Source of the DNA: Acidobacteriota bacterium
GTDB taxonomy: Bacteria; Acidobacteriota; Vicinamibacteria; Vicinamibacterales; UBA2999
Reading direction: 5' to 3'
DNA: 38,063 bases
Assembly: GCA_016213695.1 (NCBI GenBank)
Contig: JACQZV010000175.1
Span: 1 to 38,063 of the forward strand
In this document: positions 6,981 through 14,306 of the stretch, piece by piece
Numbering within the stretch: position 1 is the first letter of the stretch
How the letters are laid out: each line of letters starts with the position of its first letter
The notes under the pieces: model-generated
The model's database searches: none
What the model was told of the DNA's origin: nothing
Seen by the model: only the letters and a program-made list of their open reading frames with translations
Position numbers and translations under genes: made by a program

Positions 6981-8551
6981 CGCCCCTCCGGCACGCGATC
7001 GAAGGCGTCGAGCAGCAGCGGCGTGAGCTGGTGCATCCGGCCAATCGCCGGCGACTGCGGCTCCAGGCCCTGACGGAACCCTGCCTCGCGCAGACGATCG
7101 AGCACGTGCCGCCTGCCGCCGATGACGTGTACGGGAACGTCCCATGGCGCGCCTTTGCCGCTCACCGCCGCAGGCGGCTGATGGTCGCCGATCACGACGA
7201 GTACCGGGTCGTCCGCCTGCTCGCGCAGGTAGCCGGCGAGCGCGGTGTACTCGTACGCCATGGCCCGAACATAACTCGGCCGCAGATTCGTGAGATCCGG
7301 GCTGACGGCCATCGCGCGCGCGACCTCCGCGTCATCGAAGGCGTGCTCCGTCAGGACGCGCGCCCAGGACGGCTGATACGGCGGCACCGGGCCGAACGGG
7401 GCATGCGTCGTGCTGGTTGGAAAGACGACGAAGAGCGGCGCGCGCGAGCGAGGGCGGCGCTCGACGGCATCGAGCCTGGCGAACGCGTACTGGTCCGGGA
7501 CGGCCCACCAGCCGAATTCCGGCCCGCGGTACGCAAGGTGCTCGCGGTCGGCGATCGCATCGAAGCCATAAAACGCGCCTTCGGGCCACGCCTGCCGCAT
7601 GCCGGGCATGAGCGCCACGGTGCGATAGCCGCGCCTGGCGAAGTTGGTGACGAGCGTCTCCCGCGAGGAGGCCATCAGCGACGAATAGGCATACTGGTCG
7701 CGCACCTCCACGCCCGAGAGCAGGCTGAGGTGCGCCAGCCACGAGGAACCGCCGAACGTCGGTGATTCCACGTAGGCGGACACGACGTCGCGGCCAGTCT
7801 GGTGGACGGCCGCTTCGAGTTCGGCGCGGCTGGCGGCAAGGCCCGCGGAGATCGCCGGCGTCTGGTACGTCACGGCGCCGTACGACTCGACGAAGATGAC
7901 CAGGACGTCGGCGCCGCTGATGCCGCGCAGCCCGGTGTCGAACGCCGGGCTCGGACCGAGCGCGGGGGCTGCCGGTGCCGGGCCCATCATGGCCAGTGCG
8001 AAGCGCACCTGCCGCGCGTAGGCCGGCACCACCGGACTCGCAAACGCGACCCCGGGCACGAGTCCGGCCAGCCGCTGGCCGGCGAAGAGCAGCACGACGG
8101 AGGCGGCGAGGGAGGCAAGCGCAAGCCGGCCGCGGCGATGCTCCACCGAGGTCGCCACCTGGTGGAACGCAAACCGGGCGAGGCCGTACACGACGGCGAC
8201 CATCACGGCGGCGCCGGCCGCGGCGGCGGCCACGAGCCACCATGGCGCCGCGCGCGCCAGCATCGCGGCCCCGTTGCCCAGGTGCCGGGAGTCCCAGTAC
8301 AGATTGAACTCCCGCCCGTAGAGGCCGGGAGCCGTGACGTCGAGATAGTGGCCGGCCACCAGCACGACCCAGAGCGGCGCGAGGACGCGGCGGGCGAGTG
8401 CTCGCGCCCGCCGGTGCGCGACCGAGAGCAGCAGGACGCCGGCGGCGAGCTCAATAGACAGCGCGGACGTCCAGCGGATGGCCGGCGTGGGCCATATGTT
8501 TTCGAACGTCAGCAGGGCGTTGAGGAGGATGAGGGCGGCCGTCGTGGCCAC
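6902..8551 (-). CDS. LtaS/sulfatase-fold membrane phosphotransferase-like protein
   Basis: 549 aa. An N-terminal membrane block (several hydrophobic helices, residues 1-170) is followed by an alkaline-phosphatase-superfamily domain: DVLVIFVESYG (metal ligand Glu222), SPTFGGSSWLAHLSLLSG (probable nucleophile Thr265) and VVIGDHQPP (Asp-His near residue 455). This matches lipoteichoic acid synthase and phosphoethanolamine/phosphoglycerol transferases rather than true sulfatases, which use formylglycine at a Cys/Ser-x-Pro-x-Arg site absent here. The catalytic domain should face the periplasm and transfer a phospho-alcohol group from a phospholipid. It starts 4 bp after the ribA stop, so the two form one transcript. 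Its C-terminus overlaps the DoxX-like gene by 79 bp. Confidence 0.85.
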   Translation of the reverse strand: MATTAALILLNALLTFENIWPTPAIRWTSALSIELAAGVLLLSVAHRRARALARRVLAPLWVVLVAGHYLDVTAPGLYGREFNLYWDSRHLGNGAAMLARAAPWWLVAAAAAGAAVMVAVVYGLARFAFHQVATSVEHRRGRLALASLAASVVLLFAGQRLAGLVPGVAFASPVVPAYARQVRFALAMMGPAPAAPALGPSPAFDTGLRGISGADVLVIFVESYGAVTYQTPAISAGLAASRAELEAAVHQTGRDVVSAYVESPTFGGSSWLAHLSLLSGVEVRDQYAYSSLMASSRETLVTNFARRGYRTVALMPGMRQAWPEGAFYGFDAIADREHLAYRGPEFGWWAVPDQYAFARLDAVERRPRSRAPLFVVFPTSTTHAPFGPVPPYQPSWARVLTEHAFDDAEVARAMAVSPDLTNLRPSYVRAMAYEYTALAGYLREQADDPVLVVIGDHQPPAAVSGKGAPWDVPVHVIGGRRHVLDRLREAGFRQGLEPQSPAIGRMHQLTPLLLDAFDRVPEGRHLDALNGSRVPLTASASRPPRIGKP

Positions 8552-8555
8552 GGAT

Positions 8556-9203
8556 TTACACCGACGAGAGCAGGTGGCCGAGCTTGTCTTTCTTCGTCTT
8601 CAAGTAGCGCGCCGTCGAGGGGGTCGGCTCAATTTCGATGGGCAGCCGCTCGCTCACCGACAGCCCCTCGCCGGTGAGGCCCGCCAGCTTCCTGGGGTTG
8701 TTGCTCAGCAGGCGCGTCGAGTTCACGCCGAGAGACCGCAGCATCTCGAAGGCCACGCGGTAGTCGCGGCCGTCGGCAGGGAAACCGAGCCGCTCGTTGG
8801 CCTCGACCGTGTCGTCGCCATGATCCTGGAGCGCGTAGGCCCGAATCTTGTTGGCCAGCCCGATGCCCCGCCCCTCCTGATCGAGGTAGACCACGATCCC
8901 GCGGCCCTCCTCGACGATGCGCTCGAAGGCGGCCTGCAGCTGCTGGCCGCAGTCGCAGCGCGCCGAATGAAAGAGGTCGCCCGTCAGGCACGCCGAATGA
9001 ACCCGCGTGAGCACGTTGTCCCCGTTGCCGATCTCACCGAAGACCAGTGCGACGTGCGCCTTGGTCGAAAAGAGGCCCTTGAAGACGTGGATGTCGCACT
9101 CCCCGTAGTGGGTCGGCAGCTTCGACGACGCCACGCAGCGCACGGCCGGCCGGCGAAAGGGTAGGTGAAGGGAGGCGAGAATGCCGCGAAGCCGTGGATT
9201 CAC
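8556..9203 (-). CDS. ribA: GTP cyclohydrolase II
   Basis: 215 aa, close to the size of single-domain E. coli RibA, with no DHBP synthase (RibB) domain. The zinc site is Cys72, Cys83 and Cys85 in HSACLTGDLFHSARCDC; the loop YLDQEGRGIGL (Asp108) and the DTVEAN and GRDYRVAFEMLRSLG segments are all present, so it should be active. It opens the GTP imidazole ring, releasing formate and pyrophosphate and giving the diaminopyrimidine 5'-phosphate. The GTG start at 9203 gives about 20 residues ahead of the usual RibA start (near VASSKLPT), so a later start is possible. A consensus-like promoter lies directly upstream. I see no FMN riboswitch and no other riboflavin genes except the RibD-like reductase at 561, which argues for a dedicated copy. 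Confidence 0.93.
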   Translation of the reverse strand: MNPRLRGILASLHLPFRRPAVRCVASSKLPTHYGECDIHVFKGLFSTKAHVALVFGEIGNGDNVLTRVHSACLTGDLFHSARCDCGQQLQAAFERIVEEGRGIVVYLDQEGRGIGLANKIRAYALQDHGDDTVEANERLGFPADGRDYRVAFEMLRSLGVNSTRLLSNNPRKLAGLTGEGLSVSERLPIEIEPTPSTARYLKTKKDKLGHLLSSV

Positions 9204-9238
9204 AACCAGATGCCTGAATCTGTCAAAGGGGAACTCTA

Positions 9239-9267
9239 ATCGTAGGTGTGGACGCGAGGCCTGTCAA
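9239..9267 (-). promoter_or_regulatory. Sigma-70-type promoter for ribA
   Basis: On the minus strand the -35 box is TTGACA (a perfect match), then a 17-bp spacer, then TACGAT as -10. The -35 box covers the stop codon of the upstream MBL gene. The predicted transcript start is near 9232, leaving a leader of roughly 29 nt, too short for a riboswitch. Confidence 0.6.
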
Positions 9268-10298
9268 TGCGCCGGCATCGTCCGCTTTCCGTCCACGACC
9301 GGCGGAAAGTCCCTCACCTCGTCGTACACCTCCGTGATGAAGCGGTCCTTGCTCTGCCGCGAGTCGCCGGCGGTCGTCTCGTCATAGGGCGCGGTCAGAT
9401 CCGCGGCCAGGACGTCCTTCAGCGATGCGCCCTGATTGCGCAGCGCGGCCACCCTGGCCAGCACGTCCACCAGCATGGCCCGATAGGGCAGGAGGTCTTT
9501 CTTCCTGATGAGCGTGCCATGGCCTGGAACCAGCGTCGTATCGGGGCCGGCCACCTTGTCGAAGAGGTCGATCGCGTCGAGCATGCCCCTGATCGACCCG
9601 CCATTGGCCTGATCGGCGAAGGGATAGCCGAAGTTGCGGTAGAAGTCCTCGATGTAGATCACGTTGGCGTTGCGGAAGCGGACGATGGTGTCGCCGGCGG
9701 TGTGGGAGGGCATCATCGGAATGAAGTCCACGGTTTCGCCGTTCATGGTGAGCGTAACGGCGGGCCGGCCCGGCGCGGCCGGGTCGTAGTCATAGGTCAC
9801 CACCGGAACGCCCGGCAGATCGGCCGCCGCGATCGGCTGGCCGTTGGCGCGACGCACCATCTCACGGCGCAGATTCTCCTGGGCGAAGATCAACGCTCCC
9901 TGCGTGCCGAAAAAGGCGTTGGCGCCGGTGTGGTCGCCATGAATGTGTGTGTTGACCACGACTTTGACGGGCGCGTCGGTGAACGACCGGATCGTCGTCA
10001 ACGTCTTGTCGGCCACCTGCCGGTTCTCGGTGTCGACCATGAGGACGCCGTCCGGTCCGAAGAGCACCATGACCCTGCCGCCGGACGCGTCGGGATGTGC
10101 CGGATCGAGGCCTTCCGACCCATGCAGCACGAAGAGATTCGGCGCCAGCCTGGCCGTCACCATGATCTGAATCCTGTCCCAGGGCGTCTGGTAGCCGACA
10201 GGAAACGCGTACGGACCTGCTCCCTGCGCCCGTCCCATCGCGGGGATCGCGGCCATCGCGGCGAGACTCAACAACACTGCGGCGCGCTGCTTCATCAT
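9264..10298 (-). CDS. Exported metallo-beta-lactamase-fold hydrolase
   Basis: 344 aa with a signal peptide (hydrophobic residues 7-20, cleavage near GRAQ). The dinuclear zinc motif HxHxDH is intact: His118, His120, Asp122, His123 in NTHIHGDHTGAN. Further ligands appear in PSHTAGDT and VPGHG. These proteins hydrolyse diverse esters or lactams, or act as thiolesterases; the substrate cannot be assigned. The ATG-ATG at 10298 has only a weak GGG upstream. It diverges from the NHL propeller operon, with 112 bp between starts. It provides a useful contrast with the MBL fusion at 24258, where the HxH pair is lost. Confidence 0.85.
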   Translation of the reverse strand: MMKQRAAVLLSLAAMAAIPAMGRAQGAGPYAFPVGYQTPWDRIQIMVTARLAPNLFVLHGSEGLDPAHPDASGGRVMVLFGPDGVLMVDTENRQVADKTLTTIRSFTDAPVKVVVNTHIHGDHTGANAFFGTQGALIFAQENLRREMVRRANGQPIAAADLPGVPVVTYDYDPAAPGRPAVTLTMNGETVDFIPMMPSHTAGDTIVRFRNANVIYIEDFYRNFGYPFADQANGGSIRGMLDAIDLFDKVAGPDTTLVPGHGTLIRKKDLLPYRAMLVDVLARVAALRNQGASLKDVLAADLTAPYDETTAGDSRQSKDRFITEVYDEVRDFPPVVDGKRTMPAH

Positions 10299-10363
10299 CC
10301 CGCTGTCGTATCACATCCCGTCCTGTTTCCCCAACCTGAAGACCCGCGGCCTCCGATCGATCA

Positions 10364-10392
10364 TTGAACCGCCGTCCCGCCTGGTGTAGGCT
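10364..10392 (+). promoter_or_regulatory. Candidate promoter for the 10411-14306 operon
   Basis: TTGAAC, 17-bp spacer, TAGGCT. The expected start near 10399 would leave a leader of only about 12 nt containing the GAGGAG ribosome site at 10401. The fit is plausible but tight, so this is a moderate-to-weak call. Confidence 0.35.
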
Positions 10393-10410
10393 CCCCCCGT
10401 GAGGAGCTCC

Positions 10411-11457
10411 ATGACACGATTGCCCGCGTTCCTGTGTGCCGCCGCGCTGCTCGTCGCCGGGTCCGCCTTCGCGCAGCAGAAGGCGACGATTACCGGTGTT
10501 CCCGACATTCCGTTCACGTCCGTTCCGAACTTCCTGAAGCTGCCCGCCGGGGAGTATCTGGGCGAATCGGTGGCCGTGGCCACCGACTCGAAGGGCAACA
10601 CGTACGTGTTTCACCGGCGCGACACGACGCGGCTGTTCCAGTTCGACCGGAACGGCACCTTCGTCAGGGAAATCGGCAAGGGCTATTACGGCTTCGAATT
10701 CGCCCACTCGGTCCGCGTGGACAAGGACGACAACATCTGGACGGTGGACGAGGGAACCAATATGGTCACCAAGTTCAGCTCCGAGGGCCGGGTGCTGATG
10801 GTGCTGGGGCGCCGGCCGGCGGCCGTTGACGGCCCGGTTCTGTTCCCGGTCGGCCCGAACCCGCCGGCACAGAAGTACATCTTCTGCCGCCCGACCGACG
10901 TGGGGTGGGACCCGCAGGGCAACATCTTCGTCTCCGACGGCTACTGCAACAATCGCATCGTCAAGTACGACAAGAACGGCCGCTTCCTCGCGCAGGCCGG
11001 CAGCGAAACGGCGGGCAAGGGGCTGGGCGAATCCAACCTGCCGCACGGCATGCAGGTGGACGAGCGCGGCAATGTGTGGGTGGCCGATCGGACCAACTTC
11101 CGGTATCAGGTCCTCGACAACAATCTCAAGCCGATCAGGGAGATCACCAACCTCGGCGTCGGCTGGACGATCTGCATCTCGCCGGGACCGCACCAGTACG
11201 TCTTCCACTCCAACTCGAACCCGAACGGCAATCCGCCCGGGTCGTGGGACATCACCGGCGAGATCTACAAGACGGAGCTGGACGGCACCGTCATCGGCAA
11301 GTTCGGCAAGCCCGGCAAGGTCGCGCCCGGATTCCAGGTGGTCCACATGATGGACTGCCGCAATCCGAATGAGATCGTGCTCGGCGAAATCGAATCGTGG
11401 CGCGTGCAGAAATTCATCCTGCAGTCGGCGCCGGCATCACGTACCGCGGCGCGTTGA
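10411..11457 (+). CDS. Exported NHL beta-propeller with complete PAL-type active site (peptidyl-alpha-hydroxyglycine amidating lyase-like)
   Basis: 348 aa from the ATG at 10411, chosen because GAGGAG lies 4 bp upstream; the track start (GTG 10399) precedes that site. A signal peptide ends near AFAQQ. The six-bladed propeller has repeated DxxGNxxVxD strands. Comparing from memory with rat PAL, each key residue has a counterpart: Arg69/70 (HRRD), zinc-type His99 (FAHSVRV), Tyr178 (SDGYCNNRI), His212 (LPHGMQV), Arg227 (ADRTN) and His312 (VVHMMDC). The stretches FCRPTDV and DGYCNNRIV are strikingly PAL-like. In animals PAL cleaves alpha-hydroxyglycine peptides to amides and glyoxylate; the bacterial substrate is unknown. 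It is followed by a tandem paralogue 28 bp downstream that lacks these residues. Confidence 0.85.
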   Translation: MTRLPAFLCAAALLVAGSAFAQQKATITGVPDIPFTSVPNFLKLPAGEYLGESVAVATDSKGNTYVFHRRDTTRLFQFDRNGTFVREIGKGYYGFEFAHSVRVDKDDNIWTVDEGTNMVTKFSSEGRVLMVLGRRPAAVDGPVLFPVGPNPPAQKYIFCRPTDVGWDPQGNIFVSDGYCNNRIVKYDKNGRFLAQAGSETAGKGLGESNLPHGMQVDERGNVWVADRTNFRYQVLDNNLKPIREITNLGVGWTICISPGPHQYVFHSNSNPNGNPPGSWDITGEIYKTELDGTVIGKFGKPGKVAPGFQVVHMMDCRNPNEIVLGEIESWRVQKFILQSAPASRTAAR

Positions 11458-11485
11458 CGTGGAGCGAACCATGAGGAGCCTGTCC

Positions 11486-12550
11486 ATGAAACCGTTCGCA
11501 CACGCACTCGCGGCCGCCATCGTCGTGGCGGCGATTCCCGCCTCGGCCCAGAACACCGCGCCGACGATGAACTTCGATTCCTCGCCCAATGTGCTGACGC
11601 TGCCCGCCGATGTGTATCTCGGCGAAGTCGGCGGCGTGGCGACGAACTCGCGCGGCGATATCTTCGTCTACACGCGCACCGGCCATCCGACGATGTCGAT
11701 GGCGACACCGCGTCCGTTCGCACATGGCGGATCGCGGCTCTTCCAGTTCGATCGCAACGGGCGCTTTACCCGCGAGATCGGTCAGGGGCTGTACGGCTTC
11801 CTCTTCGCGGCCCAGGTGCGCGTCGACTCCGAGGACAACATCTGGGTCGTCGATGAGATGTCCGGCATGGTCATCAAGTTCGATTCGCAGGGCCGTGTCG
11901 CGTTCCTTCTGGGACGAAAGCCGGAAGCCCTGCAGAACCCGCCGCGCCCGGCGGCCGGCGGCGGTGAGGGCGGTGGCGGCGGCAGAGGAGGCCCGCCCGG
12001 TGCCGGTGCGAATCAGGATGTCTTCAACCGTCCGACCGACGTGGCGTGGGACGCCCAGGGCAACGTGTTTGTCGCCGACGGCCGCGGCAACGCGCGCGTC
12101 GCCAAGTTCAGCAAGGACGGCGTGTTCGTCAAGTCGTGGGGCCAGAAAGGCGCCACGCCGGGACAGTTCGGCAGCGTCGACAGCATTGCCGTCGATGCGC
12201 AGGGCAATGTCTACGCGGCCGACGGCGGGAACGGGCGCATCCAGGTGTTCGACAACAACGGCGCCTTCAAGACCGAGATCCGGAATGTCGGCAACGCGCA
12301 GGCGATCTGCATCACGCCGGGTCCGAACCAGGTCATGTATGTGTCGAATTCCAACCCCCCGAACGATCTCGATACGGCCGGGGAGATCTACAAGATGCGC
12401 CTCGACGGGACGATGATGGGAAAGTTCGGCCGGGCCGGGAAGCTCCTCAAGGAGTTCGGCAGCGTCAGCGCCATCGATTGCCGGAGCGAGAACACGCTCT
12501 ACGTGGGCGAGGTCGGCAATCTCAGGGTCCAGAAACTCGCGATCCGCTAG
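11486..12550 (+). CDS. Exported NHL beta-propeller, degenerate tandem paralogue of the PAL-like gene
   Basis: 354 aa from ATG 11486 (MKPF), with AGGAG about 7 bp upstream and a clean signal peptide ending ASAQN; ATG 11471 is an alternative. It aligns along its length with the preceding gene (LFQFDRNG, EIGxGxYGF, RPTDVxWDxQGN, DxxGEIYKxxLDGT), but the positions of PAL-type residues are replaced: the first His is Ala109 in FAAQVRV, Tyr becomes Arg200 in ADGRGN, the second His becomes Asp232, the Arg becomes Gly247, and the last His becomes Ser328. A Gly-rich insertion sits at about residues 158-174. It is probably a binding or scaffold propeller rather than a lyase. Confidence 0.85.
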   Translation: MKPFAHALAAAIVVAAIPASAQNTAPTMNFDSSPNVLTLPADVYLGEVGGVATNSRGDIFVYTRTGHPTMSMATPRPFAHGGSRLFQFDRNGRFTREIGQGLYGFLFAAQVRVDSEDNIWVVDEMSGMVIKFDSQGRVAFLLGRKPEALQNPPRPAAGGGEGGGGGRGGPPGAGANQDVFNRPTDVAWDAQGNVFVADGRGNARVAKFSKDGVFVKSWGQKGATPGQFGSVDSIAVDAQGNVYAADGGNGRIQVFDNNGAFKTEIRNVGNAQAICITPGPNQVMYVSNSNPPNDLDTAGEIYKMRLDGTMMGKFGRAGKLLKEFGSVSAIDCRSENTLYVGEVGNLRVQKLAIR

Positions 12551-12562
12551 GAGGATGAGCAC

Positions 12563-13051
12563 ATGGAGCACATCATCGGCAAGATGCTTGGCGAATACGA
12601 ACGCGGCAAGGTGACGCGTCGCGAACTCATTCAGACTCTCGCGCTCGCGGCGACGGCGGCGGGCGCGGCGGGGACCGCGGAGGGCGCCGTGCCGGCCAAC
12701 GCCACCTACATCAACCACGTGTCGATGCAGGTGGCCGATTACAAGAAGTCGCGCGATTTCTATACGGGCCTCTTCGGCATGAAGGTCACGAGCGACGACG
12801 GCAAGCAGTGCCGTCTGGTATTCGGCGACAACATCCTCATCGTCCGCAACGCCTCCGAGCGGCCGGGCGGCAAACCCGGCGTCGATCACGTCGCGTACTC
12901 GCTGGCCAACTGGGACACCGACAAGTCCGTCAGGCCGGCGGTCGAAGCGGAGCTCAAGCGCCGCGGGTTGAAGATTCGAACGACCGAAGGCAGCTTCCAC
13001 GTGATGGATCCGGACGGCTTCGAAGTGCAGATGGGCGGCAAGAACCAGTAG
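12563..13051 (+). CDS. Exported VOC (glyoxalase/dioxygenase-fold) protein with Tat-like leader
   Basis: 162 aa. The leader has a twin-arginine region (VTRRELIQ, residues 17-24) followed by an Ala-rich hydrophobic stretch, so Tat export of a folded metalloprotein is likely. The VOC domain spans residues 48-158. Probable metal ligands are His52 (INHVSMQV), His109 (VDHVAYSL) and Glu154 (DGFEVQM). The single-module length means it must dimerise for a full active site. GGAGGATG precedes the start and the gene lies 12 bp after the propeller and 2 bp before the DUF6152-like gene. The reaction is unknown; VOC members include glyoxalases, which could matter if a PAL-type lyase releases glyoxylate, but that link is speculative. 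Confidence 0.82.
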   Translation: MEHIIGKMLGEYERGKVTRRELIQTLALAATAAGAAGTAEGAVPANATYINHVSMQVADYKKSRDFYTGLFGMKVTSDDGKQCRLVFGDNILIVRNASERPGGKPGVDHVAYSLANWDTDKSVRPAVEAELKRRGLKIRTTEGSFHVMDPDGFEVQMGGKNQ

Positions 13052-13053
13052 GC

Positions 13054-13491
13054 ATGAACCGCCAATTCTTCGGGAGCGTACTCGCCGGAGTGGGTCTGGC
13101 TGCGGCCGCGGTGGGGCCTGCAGCCGCCCACCATTCGTTCGGCGCCGAATACGATGGGCAGAAGGTCGTCACGCTGACCGGCGTCGTGACGAAGGTGGAG
13201 TGGACCAATCCGCACTGCCACTTCTACATCGACGTGACCGACGAGAAGGGCGGCGTGGTCAACTGGAAGTTCGAGGGGTACGGCATCGGCCCGCTGTACC
13301 GGAACGGCTGGAAGAGAGACGTGACGATCAAGCCGGGCGACCGGGTGACCGCCACGGGCTATCGCGCCCGCGACGGCGGTCCGTGGGCCCATTCGCGCGA
13401 GGTCATTGTCGCCGGGGGGCAGAAGATGCTCTTCGGCCCGCCGCCGGGCACCGGCGACGGCGGCGCGATCCCGGCTGTCGAGGTGCGCTGA
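13054..13491 (+). CDS. DUF6152-like exported protein, copy 1 (mature N-terminus His-His)
   Basis: 145 aa. A signal peptide ends in GPAAA and the AxA rule puts cleavage directly before HHSFGAEYD, so the mature protein should begin His1-His2-Ser3. A small beta-rich domain follows with VTLTGVVTKVEW, TNPHCHFYIDV and IKPGDRVTATGY, a pattern that resembles an OB-like barrel. The His-His start and the NPH motif recur in the copies at 26147 and 35058. The function is not described to my knowledge. The position between a VOC gene and a PDLTGxW gene, with a 1-nt stop/start overlap (TGATG) to the latter, indicates tight co-translation. Confidence 0.85.
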   Translation: MNRQFFGSVLAGVGLAAAAVGPAAAHHSFGAEYDGQKVVTLTGVVTKVEWTNPHCHFYIDVTDEKGGVVNWKFEGYGIGPLYRNGWKRDVTIKPGDRVTATGYRARDGGPWAHSREVIVAGGQKMLFGPPPGTGDGGAIPAVEVR

Positions 13492-14306
13492 TGCGCCGCC
13501 CGCGCCTCGCCCTTGTCTGTGCGATGGTGCTCGGTGCCGTCCCCGCACTCGCCCAGTCGCGCGCGGTTCCGCGGACGCCCGACGGCAAGCCGGATCTGAC
13601 CGGCGTGTGGCAGGCGGGCAACACTCAGCGCGGCACCTGGCAGGAGGCCAACGGCGGAAGCGGACTCGGCGGCTCGGGGCTCAACGAGAACGCGCCGCGG
13701 GTGCAGTCGTCCAGCGATCGACCCGCCGGCGCCGAACCGGCCCCCTATCAGCCGTGGGCGGCACAGAAGGTGCTCGAAGCGTTCAACCGCAGGGGGATCG
13801 ACGACCCGACCGGGTTGTGCCTGCCTCCCGGCGTACCCCGTGTGTCGATGCTGGGCCTGTACCCACAGCAGTTCATCCAGACGCCGAACGCGATGGTCAT
13901 CCTCTACGAGTACGCGAACTCGCACCGGCTGATTCGGCTCAACGCCGCGCATCCCGACGACGTGCTGCCGGGCTATATGGGCGACTCGGTCGGCCGCTGG
14001 GAGGGAGACACGCTGGTCGTTGATGTCACGGGGTTCAACGACCGGACGTGGATTGCCGGCGCGGGTACGTTTCACACCGAGGCGCTGCACGTCGTCGAGC
14101 GCTACACGCGGGTGGACGCGGATCAGATCAATTACGAGGCGAGGGTCGAAGACCCGAACGTGCTGACCAGGCCCTGGGTCCTGCGCACGACGATGATGCG
14201 GCGCGAGGGCACGCGCATCGAGGAGAACATCTGCGTCGAAAACAACATCGACGTGGACCGCTACGAAAAACTGCTGAAAGAAGGGGTCGACTTCACCCGG
14301 CACTGA
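13491..14306 (+). CDS. PDLTGxW-family exported protein, copy 1
   Basis: 271 aa with a signal peptide ending ALAQS. Right after it comes RTPDGKPDLTGVW, the family hallmark. Later landmarks are CLPPGVPR, the IQTPNAMVILYEY strand, GDSVGRWEGDTLVVDVTGFND and VEDPNVLTRPW. These segments recur in the proteins at 24258 (N-terminal half), 26551 (partly) and 35505. I know such proteins as hypothetical in acidobacterial genomes and cannot name an activity; the strand-rich pattern suggests a beta-barrel. The start overlaps the DUF6152-like stop. The ORF in the track that begins at 13200 is an upstream read-through. Its 3' end overlaps the convergent reductase by 14 bp. Confidence 0.85.
   Translation: MRRPRLALVCAMVLGAVPALAQSRAVPRTPDGKPDLTGVWQAGNTQRGTWQEANGGSGLGGSGLNENAPRVQSSSDRPAGAEPAPYQPWAAQKVLEAFNRRGIDDPTGLCLPPGVPRVSMLGLYPQQFIQTPNAMVILYEYANSHRLIRLNAAHPDDVLPGYMGDSVGRWEGDTLVVDVTGFNDRTWIAGAGTFHTEALHVVERYTRVDADQINYEARVEDPNVLTRPWVLRTTMMRREGTRIEENICVENNIDVDRYEKLLKEGVDFTRH

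Noticed and set aside
1-9203. Reading the cluster as an ordinary riboflavin or queuosine operon
   Set aside because: The deaminase, DHBP synthase, lumazine and riboflavin synthases, QueC and QueE are all missing, and the PTPS-like protein lacks catalytic residues.
8556-9264. FMN riboswitch ahead of ribA
   Set aside because: The space between the predicted transcript start and the start codon is about 29 nt and shows no RFN-like elements.
10411-12550. Annotating the NHL propellers as virginiamycin B lyase
   Set aside because: The His/Tyr/Arg arrangement and the DGYCNNRI segment fit PAL-type propellers better; Vgb-like features fit only the propellers at 22426 and 31900.
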